Shown here: piece by piece, positions 40,240 to 46,416 of the stretch
Numbering within the stretch: the stretch's first letter is position 1
How the letters are laid out: every line of letters starts with the position of its first letter
Assembly: GCF_021130785.1 (NCBI RefSeq)
Contig: NC_060213.1
Location: 97,394,501 to 97,458,500 of the forward strand
Origin: Homalodisca vitripennis
Taxonomy: Eukaryota; Arthropoda; Insecta; Hemiptera; Cicadellidae
Reading direction: 5' to 3'
DNA length: 64,000 nt
The notes under the pieces: model-generated
The model's input: only the letters and a program-made list of their open reading frames with translations
What the model was told of the DNA's origin: nothing
The model's database searches: none
Translations under genes and position numbers: made by a program

Positions 40240-43200
40240 GATCGCAAGTATTGAAATCACAATAATACCTGTACCGAGTTATCCTGCAAATTCAGTTTTC
40301 AATTATTAGGCGTGATAATAGTTGTTGAATTTGCTACTAGATGGCGGTATACGTAAATTTTGATGCTTACCGCAAGGCAAACTGAACAGAGGAGTACTAA
40401 CCGTTAGCAACTACTGTTCCTCTGTTTTGATCCGGATTGGCTGTGCCTTTCGAAGGGACCATAGCGAGTATACTTGCTGTCATTACTTGAAGCTTGTTTT
40501 TGTGCTCTAGCTATGTCGTGCTCGCTCATTGGGCGTTCCTCTATGGGTTTTCCTACAGTTTTATCAGTGTATATTACGTTTAGTGTTTTTTTAATACTTG
40601 ATATATATTGACATAGTTTATGAAAATATTCTCATTATCATGGCTTATGCAACAACTCGGACATTGACAAGTTTGTTCGTGATGTTATGAATGATACGTT
40701 TTAGAGTGTAGTTGACGATGTTGAGGTTAATGAACAACAATTTGAATAAAAGTGAAGGGTAGGGTACGATAAGCGGACCCGGTTTTTTATATTGAAGAAT
40801 GTAATCATCGATACCTAATATTCGCATCTAAGCGGACCCGGTTTTTTATATCGAAGAATGTAATCATCGATACCTAATATTCGCATCTCAAATCCTAGAC
40901 TATCAATCGATTTAAAAGTGTCTGTAGTCCGCAACAACAAACATATGTTTTAAATTAAAATGTGAATTTAATATTAACAGTTATGAAACAAATTATTATA
41001 ACCAAAATTAGGAAAACTGAAGACGACCATATTTACTCCTCTCACAGTTACATTTGTTTCTTTCCCACAAATTTCACATAATGGGTTTTTCGGTACGAGT
41101 CCTACATGTTGAAGCCACGAAAAACATGTCTTATCATCTTTCAAAGCAATGTTGGGTAGTTTTCTAAAATTGACTGCCATTCTTAATAATAAAATGTTAC
41201 TTACGTAAAATTGAAATATTACCTTACGTGTATTACTTGAAAGTGTTTACAGCTGTAGATATAGATTATTTAAGTTAATTGTTCAAAGTAATTAATTTTC
41301 ATAATTAATTAATTAATCGATTGAATATAGGCCTATCGATGGTTATGATTGAGTAATATCGTTTGCCAATTTCGATATAAAAAACCGGGTCCGCTTATCG
41401 TACCCTACCCAAAGTGAATTAAACACAGAACATAATAGTCATGCATCATCCTCTAATAGGCCTACGAGAAACGCTCTCTGGTTTGAGGTAACTCATAATG
41501 ATCCATGTTCTAGCCATACAATACGTTTATAGTGTCAACGTGGGACCTACTTTACCTACTTGATTCTGATATAGAACAAACTGAATATTTTGAACTTTTT
41601 TCAATTATAAAATAATTGTATATGAAACAAATTTTAATGCAAACAAGAAAATCAGCAAAAATATACTGAAGATTGAAACAATGTAATGACGTACATTAGC
41701 AGCATGTGATTTCAAAACTTTCATTGGCCTAAATATAAATTTGATACAATATTTAATATAGGTTTGATGATGTCCATTGACGAATACTTTAGTACAAAAT
41801 GGGAATCATTTTTTAATGATTTATTATTAAAAAACTAATTTCTAAATATTTTTGGCTAATACAATTCAACTACAAAATTGTAGTGTTACTTAACCAAAAG
41901 GCTTTCGCATAGAGCCTCTGATTGACTATATGAGCAAGATGTGTAAATTATTGTAAAATCCCCACAGTTCTATGGCTGTGGTTGAGAGCACTATCTCGTT
42001 CAAGGTACAGACAATTTTAAAATTTAGATTCTACAAAAACAAACAAAATTTGGAATCAAGGCATTTGTACGATCTGATTTGTGTCTTTATATATGATTTT
42101 ATTCCTTATTTTTGGAAAGCAAGAAATAATACCAAACTCAACTCTCCTAAAAATTACACAGATAGTCAAAATTCTGTACGAATCTGTAATTTTGAAAAAT
42201 CCAGTCCATCCTGCAATATGGCTTACACGTTTATATCAACAGGTATCACACTACACCAGAATTAGCTAAGGAGCTACTAAAACCAAAATTTTCCTCACAG
42301 GTACTGTTATGTCAACTAAGCTAGGATGCCATCTAATCTAAAAAATTGAAAAAATAGGACATCAATTCACAGAAATAATAATATATACTATGTGTCATTT
42401 CTTGGCGATACAAAAGTTTTCCATTTGCTAAGTACAAATAATAAAGGCTGATGTAACTGAAATTACAGATGTAACCAGTGACCAAACAAACCTCCAACAG
42501 CCATAGCCAACGTACACTAAGTATATTGAGAGCAGTGGATAAGAATGATCATTTTATATCATATTATAATATTTTGCGACATACACGAAAATGGTACCAC
42601 AAAATATTTTGCTTTTGGAGGTAGGAATTGTAAATTCCTGTTTATTGTACAAAACAAAACTTAAAGAAACCGAACAATTTAGAAAGAGTTTAGTGAGGGA
42701 CCTAGATGCACGCAAGCTGGCGTAACCAATGCACAGTCAACCCAGTCATGGAGAAATAGCAGCATCCGCTGTATGCCTCAACAATAAATTGCACTTCCAG
42801 AGTCCAAAAGAGTACATGTCAAAAGTCAAGACATGTACCAATAAACCGGCATTTTACACAGAAGTTTTTTTTTTTAAGGGATACTTTGGAGGACTAAGTA
42901 ATCACAAAAACAAAAGAATTACAAAAATTGTCTTTTTTCTGTTTTTGAACATTTTTTTCTATTTTACACATGATTTTTTGTTCATGTAAGATTTTGTAAG
43001 AAAATATAGTGTTTTATCAAAATAAAGTGTTCATTGATTTTATACATACTGGTAGGCTACTTATAATCTAAAAAAAACATAATAAATAGTTTATAAAATT
43101 CGCCAAAAAAGCATTAGACCAGGTCAAATAGTTTATTTATTTGTTAAATTAACCATTTATTTAAACAAATAAAAATGGCTTACATTTATTGTTATTAAAA

Positions 43201-45018
43201 TATTTTTATAATATTGCACTAACTTAGGGCAAAATACCTATAAAGAATTTGCCATTTGAAAGGTTAAATATTTTAGGATAGCCTATAACTAAACAAACAA
43301 GTCCTGGTATTTATTTACATTAGCGTGACCATGTGAAATGGACTTAATTTTCATAGGTTGGGCATTTATAGCCAAGTATTACTATCACAGGTGCATATGA
43401 ACTGGGGGGAAAGTATATTATTGTATTATATTGATGCCTTTCGGACATTATTGCGTTAAGGAGCAGGGGCATCACGTGATCTGGGATTCGACTTTTGCAA
43501 GCTCAATTTTTGCAATTTTTTTTCTAAAAGAGCAAGCAGTGCGCAGCACTGCGCAGCGGGCAGGTATCGTTGACAGGATTAATGTATTAGTCAGCATCAA
43601 AAGGTGTGCCATTAACAACAAAGGTGTGCCATTACCTACTGAAACCATAAACTACTGAACTAGGTGGTTAAGAATAGACGTGGAGGAACAACAGTAGTTC
43701 AAAATGGCGTCCCTTCTTTATTTGAGAAGGTGCGGAGTAATACCAAACTGTCAAATATGGATAGTGTTGCCAAAGGTACGATAATTATTGTAAAGGTACG
43801 ATAATTTTGATTTTATGCGCCGGTAAGATACACGATGGGTAGTTATTATCGTACCATGAAAGATTTTTGACAAATTTATACAAGTAACAAACCAAAAGTT
43901 AATTATAACATAGGTTTATTATACGAACATAACATATTTTTTCATTAAATGTGTTTGGCACGATTATTTTATATGAAAGTACGATAATTTCTCGTTGTTG
44001 GTATGATAATAGGTTTTTAAAATCTGGCTATACTGAGTTTGAGCAGACGCGGAGTTATAGGAAACTGTCAAAAACGGAGTTTTTAGAGGATTTAAAAAAA
44101 TCGTAGCTCCTTTGATTTTCGTTGCCGACGAAATTTTCTTCAATATTGTTTTCAGGAAAAAAAAATTAACATACCTTTCCATGGTCACGTTAATGTAAAT
44201 TGATACCCAAGTCCTAGACTACACAAATTGGAAATTCTTAACCCTTTGAGATCAGCATTATACTTGGCCTATATGATTGTCCTCTCATATCACCTGGCTG
44301 CAAAGGGTGCAACACCTCTGTCAGGTTATTAATTTATACCAAAGTCTCTCAGCTCGCCGAGCCACATCAGTGACCCATGCTGCTTTGCCGTTCAGCTCAT
44401 CAGACCACAACGTGAGGCCCACAATATTGGAAAGTTATACAATTCAAATCTTTATCCAGTTGAGGCTGGAATGTGCTACAATCTCTCGATCAAATAACTA
44501 ACCAAATAATTATTATTTCTCTATTTGTAGCACAAACATAATAATAATAATTAACCATAGTAAACATCATTTAGAAATTGTTTTTCACCTAACTGTCAAT
44601 GTCACTGAAACTGCTATTTCAGTGTATCATATCAATTTATTAAAATATTAGTGCATTTGGTAGGGACAGCTCAAAATGTTGATACTAGAGATCTACTTGA
44701 GACAAAATCAAAATGTGTTCAATATGTTCAACTGAAAAAATAAAACATTAAGTTACATAGCCTATAATACAAAATGAAATAATCATTCCTACTTGATTTT
44801 AACTGACACATTTATTAAGAATAATATTAATAATAGAGAGCACAATTATTAAATTAATGATTAAGTTAAAATGAAACTTCAAATCAGAAAACTTAAAACA
44901 AAATGTAGTATGTACTTACAGCTCTAACCTTCTTTTTGATCAGAAAACAAATACAAGTCCACACGCGTGAAGCCAGTAGCATAAACGCTCGAAGGCCCAT
45001 TTGCAATTGTTTCAGCAT
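12725..45018 (-). CDS. CTDNEP1: Dullard / CTDNEP1, whole gene (six coding exons)
   Basis: CTD nuclear envelope phosphatase 1 (Dullard) is a HAD-superfamily serine/threonine phosphatase of the ER and nuclear envelope. It dephosphorylates lipin, controlling membrane lipid synthesis, and is linked to BMP signalling in animals. Joining the six exons gives 243 residues, matching the usual ~244 of the family. A hydrophobic membrane segment sits at about residues 8-27. The FCP1-like phosphatase domain runs from about 60 to 225. Catalytic DLDETL is at 66-71 (nucleophile D66, D68), motif II at VVFTAS (127-132), a lysine in TKDL at 169 and ILDNSP at 183-188. The C-terminus ends HRLW as in known Dullards. 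All introns are GT-AG, and splice phases (0, 1, 0, 2, 1) keep the frame. No frameshift or stop is seen. The span covers 32.3 kb because intron 1 is 21.5 kb and full of transposons. Confidence 0.95.
12871..13192 (-). other. Dullard intron 5 (322 bp)
   Basis: AT-rich intron with GT...AG ends (GTATTG donor, TTGCAG acceptor). No embedded element seen. Confidence 0.85.
13193..13317 (-). CDS. CTDNEP1: Dullard exon 5 (residues 155-195)
   Basis: 125 nt, acceptor TTTGCCGCAG|ATAC, donor CCCAG|GTATTG. It encodes [20 protein letters not shown] and the [13 protein letters not shown] stretch, with the motif III lysine (K169) and motif IV acidic pair region (D185, N186). The last G joins AT of exon 6 as D196. 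Intron 4 (378 bp) and intron 5 (322 bp) flank it. Confidence 0.95.
13318..13695 (-). other. Dullard intron 4 (378 bp)
   Basis: GTTAAA donor, CCGCAG acceptor. It contains a short G-rich patch at about 13530-13545 but no recognisable element. Confidence 0.85.
13696..13799 (-). CDS. CTDNEP1: Dullard exon 4 (residues 120-153)
   Basis: 104 nt, acceptor TGTATAG|GTGTCC. The donor AAG|GTTAAA is weaker than the GTAAGT donors of exons 1-3. It encodes [20 protein letters not shown] and the following [10 protein letters not shown] stretch, with HAD motif II (T130 in FTAS). Its last two bases, AG, combine with the first A of exon 5 to give R154. Confidence 0.95.
15244..15264. repeat. (GAATA)n microsatellite, possible LINE 3' tail
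   Basis: Four repeats of AATAG followed by CTCTCTTTATTGC. Read on the minus strand this is an ATAAAGAG block running into TATTC repeats, the layout seen at 3' ends of some CR1-like LINEs. No LINE coding sequence is attached, so it may be a very short 5'-truncated insertion. Its extent on the higher-coordinate side is unclear. Confidence 0.5.
15890..16030. mobile_element. Decayed pogo-like MITE (141 bp)
   Basis: The left end CAGTAGTGCC and right end GGATATGACAGGTTTTACTG are inverted and resemble the ends of the 394-759 MITE. TA lies directly outside both ends (15888-15889 and 16031-16032). It is shorter and more diverged than the other copy and sits in Dullard intron 3. Confidence 0.55.
16182..16372 (-). 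CDS. CTDNEP1: Dullard exon 3 (residues 57-119, catalytic DLDET)
   Basis: 191 nt, acceptor ATGACAG|GTCTGG, donor GACATT|GTAAGT. It encodes the start of the HAD phosphatase domain with the catalytic [11 protein letters not shown] motif (D66 nucleophile, D68 general acid/base), then the conserved [23 protein letters not shown] and LDI stretches. The frame stays open past both splice sites (16445 to 16146), but those extensions match nothing in the family and are intron read-through. Confidence 0.96.
16373..23391 (-). other. Dullard intron 2 (7.0 kb)
   Basis: GTAAGT donor at exon 2 and ATGACAG acceptor at exon 3. Apart from the MITE-like element at 16838-17552 it is AT-rich sequence in which I recognise no coding segment or RNA gene. 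Confidence 0.85.
16838..17552. mobile_element. Possible pogo-like MITE (~715 bp)
   Basis: The left end CAGTTGAATTATATACCTTG followed by ATAACTCAA is the inverted partner of a right end which, reverse-complemented, reads CAGTCGAACCTGGATAACTC then AAA. The interior repeats the AACTCGA/AAGTCGAAA theme. The right end is followed by TA; the left flank is GA, so the target duplication is imperfect. No coding capacity. Confidence 0.45.
23392..23458 (-). CDS. CTDNEP1: Dullard exon 2 (residues 34-55)
   Basis: A 67-nt exon with acceptor TTTCAG|CTTG and donor CTGA|GTAAGT. It encodes [20 protein letters not shown] and RL, the conserved linker between the membrane segment and the phosphatase domain. The final A combines with GT of exon 3 to make S56. 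It is too short to appear as a convincing frame alone and was found from protein similarity and splice sites. A plus-strand LINE lies only about 0.4 kb upstream of its acceptor. Confidence 0.93.
23999..24985 (+). pseudogene. LINE ORF2, endonuclease part
   Basis: This frame encodes the exonuclease-endonuclease-phosphatase domain that nicks target DNA for target-primed reverse transcription. It is open from 23999, just after a stop, and reads FHQNVQHL at its start, like the N-terminus of LINE endonucleases. Counting from codon 24050, catalytic-type motifs are LTEHK (22-26), GDFNIN (136-141) and ISDHD (200-204). No ATG fits the family start, consistent with 5' truncation. After residue 311 the frame runs into a stop. 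The downstream reverse transcriptase continues in another frame joined by a poly-A run (24954-24962), so a single-base slip explains the break. Confidence 0.85.
24961..26775 (+). pseudogene. LINE ORF2, reverse transcriptase part
   Basis: This is the reverse transcriptase that copies LINE RNA at the target nick. From the first in-frame ATG (25009) the motifs are: RLIPIFKKG with CYRPVSLLP (171-194), [10 protein letters not shown] (223-232), [13 protein letters not shown] (256-268), [12 protein letters not shown] (327-338) and the catalytic FADDTN (361-366). The thumb region [10 protein letters not shown] follows. A single in-frame TGA at 26407-26409 interrupts the frame, with an unbroken continuation ([20 protein letters not shown]) to 26775. 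The TGA sits where CGA would suit, a typical CpG decay. Otherwise the frame looks intact, suggesting a fairly recent insertion. Confidence 0.88.
29325..29415 (+). mobile_element. tRNA-like SINE head or tRNA pseudogene
   Basis: It carries a clear RNA polymerase III B-box (GGTTCAAATCC) inside a T-arm with pairing flanks (GCAGG...CCTGT). About 50 nt upstream is an A-box-like TTGGATATATTGCCTAAGAG, reminiscent of the tRNA-Leu/Ser layout with a variable arm. The acceptor stem does not close, so it is not a working tRNA. It is more likely the head of a degenerate tRNA-derived SINE. Confidence 0.45.
31147..31196. repeat. (TA)n microsatellite, ~50 bp
   Basis: An uninterrupted TA dinucleotide run. It forces a chance open frame (31131-31352) that is not a gene. 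Confidence 0.95.
33187..33676 (+). repeat. Left long terminal inverted repeat of the mariner-type element
   Basis: About 490 bp, matching 35206-35696 in inverse orientation. Small differences include the stretch after ACTAGTA near the outer end and one A/G change in the AATAGRTTTCAG block. Outer tip CAGGGTGATTCATG, inner limit around CTAG at 33673-33676. Confidence 0.92.
34109..35161 (+). CDS. Mariner-type transposase, D-D(41)D, intact
   Basis: 350 residues; cut-and-paste transposase of the IS630-Tc1-mariner superfamily. The N-terminal part (about 5-57) resembles the DUF4817 helix-turn-helix found in many insect transposases. A second helix-turn-helix (about 85-108, [20 protein letters not shown]) should bind the ends. 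The DDE domain shows FTDEAQF (D151), [14 protein letters not shown] (D242) and [17 protein letters not shown] (D284). The spacing from D242 to D284 is 41 residues, as in the DD41D group. The ATG at 34109 gives the conserved N-terminus. No stop or frameshift interrupts it. A second frame at 33978-34193 overlaps its start and appears to be chance. Whether the protein is active cannot be told from sequence. Confidence 0.92.
   Translation: MPYLFTSEEYADMVFIFGYCNGNARAAVEEYELRYPNRRIPDTKTISGTFRTLRETGSLPSTRTNYERAVQLDDDIVINAVHRSPGVSTRRISRRIGVSQSTVWRSYRNKFYPFHKQKVQHLQLGDGPLRLDFCNFLNINNQLYKRILFTDEAQFTRDGVNNLHNEHSWAEENPHEVVEQNFQHRFSVNVWCGLLHNRLIGPFILPGRLNAEFYLHFLQEELPQLLENVPLHLRQNLYFQHDGAPPHFSRAVSAYLNHQFPGHWIGRGGPHPWPPRSPDLSQLDYCIWGWMKDIVYKTKVNSRDELIARIMDSAVQIQGSPEKLRNAIKAIHKRAAKCIDNDGLIFEHLL
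35206..35696 (-). repeat. Right long terminal inverted repeat of the mariner-type element
   Basis: Inverted partner of 33187-33676, starting 45 bp after the transposase stop codon and ending CCCTG at 35696 next to TA. Confidence 0.92.
36711..36900 (+). mobile_element. Lone end of another Tc1/mariner-type element
   Basis: It begins TACAGGGTGTCAATTAAGTC then TGGAACCT, the style of a mariner-type terminal inverted repeat next to TA, but different from the complete element's tip. I found no matching inverted end downstream, so only one end survives. The inner limit is arbitrary. Confidence 0.4.
38506..38545 (+). mobile_element. Lone Merlin-like terminal repeat
   Basis: GGGTAAAGTACAATAAGCGG then ACCTGG, matching the 40757 element's tip (GGGTAGGGTACGATAAGCGG) with few changes. 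It is the left end of a second, older family member 2.2 kb away. I found no right end; the rest seems lost or decayed. Confidence 0.55.
39475..40238 (+). mobile_element. LINE 3' fragment with (TC)n tail
   Basis: A 5'-truncated non-LTR retrotransposon retaining the C-terminal end of ORF2, a short 3' UTR with AATAAAG, and a TC dinucleotide run at 40206-40237 as its tail. It differs clearly in sequence and tail from the LINE at 23.8-27.1 kb, so it is a second family. It lies in Dullard intron 1. Confidence 0.82.
39483..40133 (+). pseudogene. LINE ORF2 C-terminal remnant
   Basis: The frame is open to a TGA at 40131-40133. It reads [17 protein letters not shown] (the conserved segment just after the reverse transcriptase palm), then [13 protein letters not shown] and [13 protein letters not shown], and ends in a conserved-looking C-terminal region ([18 protein letters not shown]). 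All are standard for the thumb/C-terminal part of CR1/Jockey-group polymerases. The catalytic FADD and endonuclease are absent because of 5' truncation, so it cannot function. No lesion occurs inside the retained part. An overlapping frame (39886-40098) is a shadow. Confidence 0.85.
40771..40888 (+). repeat. 59-bp tandem duplication inside the Merlin-like left end
   Basis: Two adjacent 59-bp units (40771-40829, 40830-40888) differ at one base (ATATTGA versus ATATCGA). The unit begins AAGCGGACCCGG, so part of the terminal inverted repeat is doubled on the left only. Confidence 0.93.
40974..41180 (-). pseudogene. Truncated Merlin-like transposase N-terminus
   Basis: A 68-residue frame starting [13 protein letters not shown]. 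It contains a single zinc-binding half-site ([11 protein letters not shown]-x2-C) after a [14 protein letters not shown] segment. This layout, a short helical start, then a leucine/valine-rich WLQ-type helix, then CxxC, is typical of ISXO2/IS1595-like transposases of Merlin elements. After about residue 54 the similarity ends and the frame closes at a TGA. The DDE catalytic core is deleted, so it is not a working enzyme. A truncated DNA-binding protein could in principle interfere with transposition, but I see no evidence of expression. Confidence 0.55.
43762..44034. mobile_element. Possible hAT-like MITE
   Basis: The left end TAGTGTTGCCAAAGGTACGA and a right end reading, in reverse complement, CAGTATAGCC are similar to hAT-type tips (CAGTGTTGCCA). 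Internal GGTACGATAAT motifs recur four times in both orientations. An 8-bp target duplication is not evident. Flanking sequence on both sides contains a similar GCGGAGT...AAACTGTCAAA block (43732 and 44046), so the element may have split or duplicated a host repeat. Confidence 0.4.
44920..45018 (-). CDS. CTDNEP1: Dullard exon 1 (residues 1-33, membrane anchor)
   Basis: It encodes the start and the hydrophobic N-terminal segment ([19 protein letters not shown]), which anchors the phosphatase in the ER/nuclear envelope. The ATG at 45018 is chosen because an in-frame TGA lies 18 nt upstream (45036-45034) and the resulting length equals that of the family; M7 is a possible but less likely start. 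The donor is GCT|GTAAGT, phase 0. Exon 1 is 21.5 kb from exon 2, yet the junction joins residues in register with known Dullards (KKVRA then [10 protein letters not shown]). The 5' UTR and promoter presumably lie just above 45036. A GC-richer patch at about 45110-45180 could be part of them. Confidence 0.88.
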
Positions 45019-45579
45019 TTGTATGACGATTTTTCAACAAATCTGTCACCTATACACTAAAAATATAGAAATAAGAGATCAAAACAATAAATTTTAGTAC
45101 TAGGACATTTTTACACCGCTCAACGGCCGACAGAATGAATAGGATTCACTTGTCTACCCTTGTAATGCAATCGAAAATCGACCGAAATCCTTATTTTAAT
45201 CCTTTGCGCACTCTCTGTGCGCATAAAATAGGATTTGAAAACAAAGAGGTCAAATGATTGTTAAACAACTATCTTTTATTACAATTAATGCAGAATAGAA
45301 TAGCACACAAACCTAATGTGATGGTATAGTATTTGTCGTTGTATTAAGTCAATTAAAAAGGTCAGAGTTTAATTTGTATTCCACGAGGTTAAATGAAAAA
45401 CGCAAAATCCTATATATTTATATTTTTTTAATGTACATTGTGTTTATATTTCTTGTTTTGATTACATAGTATTGTTTTGGTTCAATTTAAATACTTTTTA
45501 TTTGCAATTTAATTCATATACGTTGGTCTGGTCAAACAGTAAAAGCAATTAAAATCATAATGTTTACATTCCTATTTAT

Positions 45580-45581
<2 letters not shown>

Positions 45582-45649
<68 letters not shown>
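45582..45649. repeat. (TA)n microsatellite, ~68 bp
   Basis: A continuous AT/TA run about 560 bp upstream of the Dullard start codon. Confidence 0.95.
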
Positions 45650-45652
<3 letters not shown>

Positions 45653-46188
45653 TAAACAAGCGCTTATAAGTTAAAATGCCTTAGAACTTATAGTTGGTGA
45701 AGCCCATATTAGAGAAATTGATGGCAAGCTTGGAGCGTTAAGTGAATCCTAAGAAAACGAAACCTAAGTGAGTTGCAAAGAGATCGCATATTTCTGAATC
45801 ACTTGAGGCTTTTTGATTTTCTAGGTGCATCAATGAATAATTAACGGATAGCCTATTTGTGGATCGGGATAAATTCCAAAAATCACGGGGATCGGTTCCA
45901 ATAGCCTCCTTTGGATAACGATTTGCAAATAGACCTTAGTTGGTAGTGAACCATGCTGAATGTAAGTTTGTTGTTGTGGTGTTCAATTTTATTTTAAATA
46001 GTAAGACTTATCAACTCTTTTAAAACCATTTAGAGGAATGCTCTTAATCTAAAATGCATGACTGGGCTGTATTCCTGAGTTATACTGCCCAAGAAAGAGA
46101 TATCAACTCAAACTTTTCGTTGATATCCACTGATGAAGAGGATATTTCCAAGTTTGTTTGTTGGTGTTTACTATGTACAGCTTGTATG

Positions 46189-46416
46189 TCACACTTCCTG
46201 AGATTGTGGGCTAAAAGAAGTTGTTAGGAGTGTTGTAATTGCATTTGAATAACAATCGATACTGTAGTTATTTATTAGTTTTTTTACCATTTCGTGGAAC
46301 TCCTTGTTCGTATCTAATTGTTTTATCACGCTCACCCGCTTCTTATCACCGCTGTCATCTCGAAGCCGATTTATGTGATCTCTCACAAGAGGTGCGATAA
46401 TGTGACAATGCTTCAT
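46189..46416 (-). other. Unidentified 75-codon frame
   Basis: The predicted peptide is charged and helical in character (for example HINRLRDDSGDKKRVSVIKQ, then NKEFHEMVKKLINN) with codon use less AT-biased than most chance frames here. A splice-acceptor-like CTTCAG precedes the frame at about 46436, 20 nt above the ATG. I do not recognise the family. It could be an exon of an unknown gene or a transposon fragment; confidence is low. Confidence 0.2.

Larger units (their letters stand above)
40757..41410. mobile_element. Merlin-like DNA transposon, internally deleted (654 bp)
   Basis: It has inverted ends of about 38 bp (tip GGGTAGGGTACGATAAGCGG) and an exact 8-bp target-site duplication AAAGTGAA on both sides (40749-40756 and 41411-41418). 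Inside, on the minus strand, is the start of an ISXO2/IS1016-like transposase. An 8-9 bp duplication plus this transposase type points to the Merlin superfamily, although the tip sequence itself is not one I know. The catalytic part is missing, so the copy is non-autonomous. Confidence 0.75.
40641..41531 (+). pseudogene. Degenerate transposase-like frame split by the Merlin-like element
   Basis: Two coding-like pieces flank the Merlin-like insertion. The left (about 40651-40748) reads [16 protein letters not shown], a TAG, then [13 protein letters not shown]; the right (41412-41531) reads [20 protein letters not shown] followed by [14 protein letters not shown]. The acidic, serine-rich composition is reminiscent of the N-terminal tail of piggyBac-like transposases, but I see no diagnostic domain and do not assign it. 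The left piece has a stop and the two pieces are not in one frame. The upstream 40300-40640 is GC-richer and could be its leader. Confidence 0.3.
23459..44919 (-). other. Dullard intron 1 (21.5 kb), transposon-rich
   Basis: GTAAGT donor at 44919 and TTTCAG acceptor at 23459. It contains, by coordinate, a near-complete LINE, a tRNA-like SINE fragment, a TA microsatellite, an intact mariner-type transposon, a lone mariner-like end, a Merlin-like end, a LINE 3' fragment, a Merlin-like element nested in an older reading frame, and a hAT-like MITE. The stretches between them (27114-29324, 29416-31146, 31197-33186, 35697-36710, 36900-38505, 41532-43761, 44035-44919) are AT-rich with nothing I can identify. 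Confidence 0.85.

Noticed and set aside
45582..45649. TA run as a Dullard promoter TATA element
   Set aside because: It is a long dinucleotide microsatellite more than 500 bp from the start codon; nothing ties it to transcription initiation.
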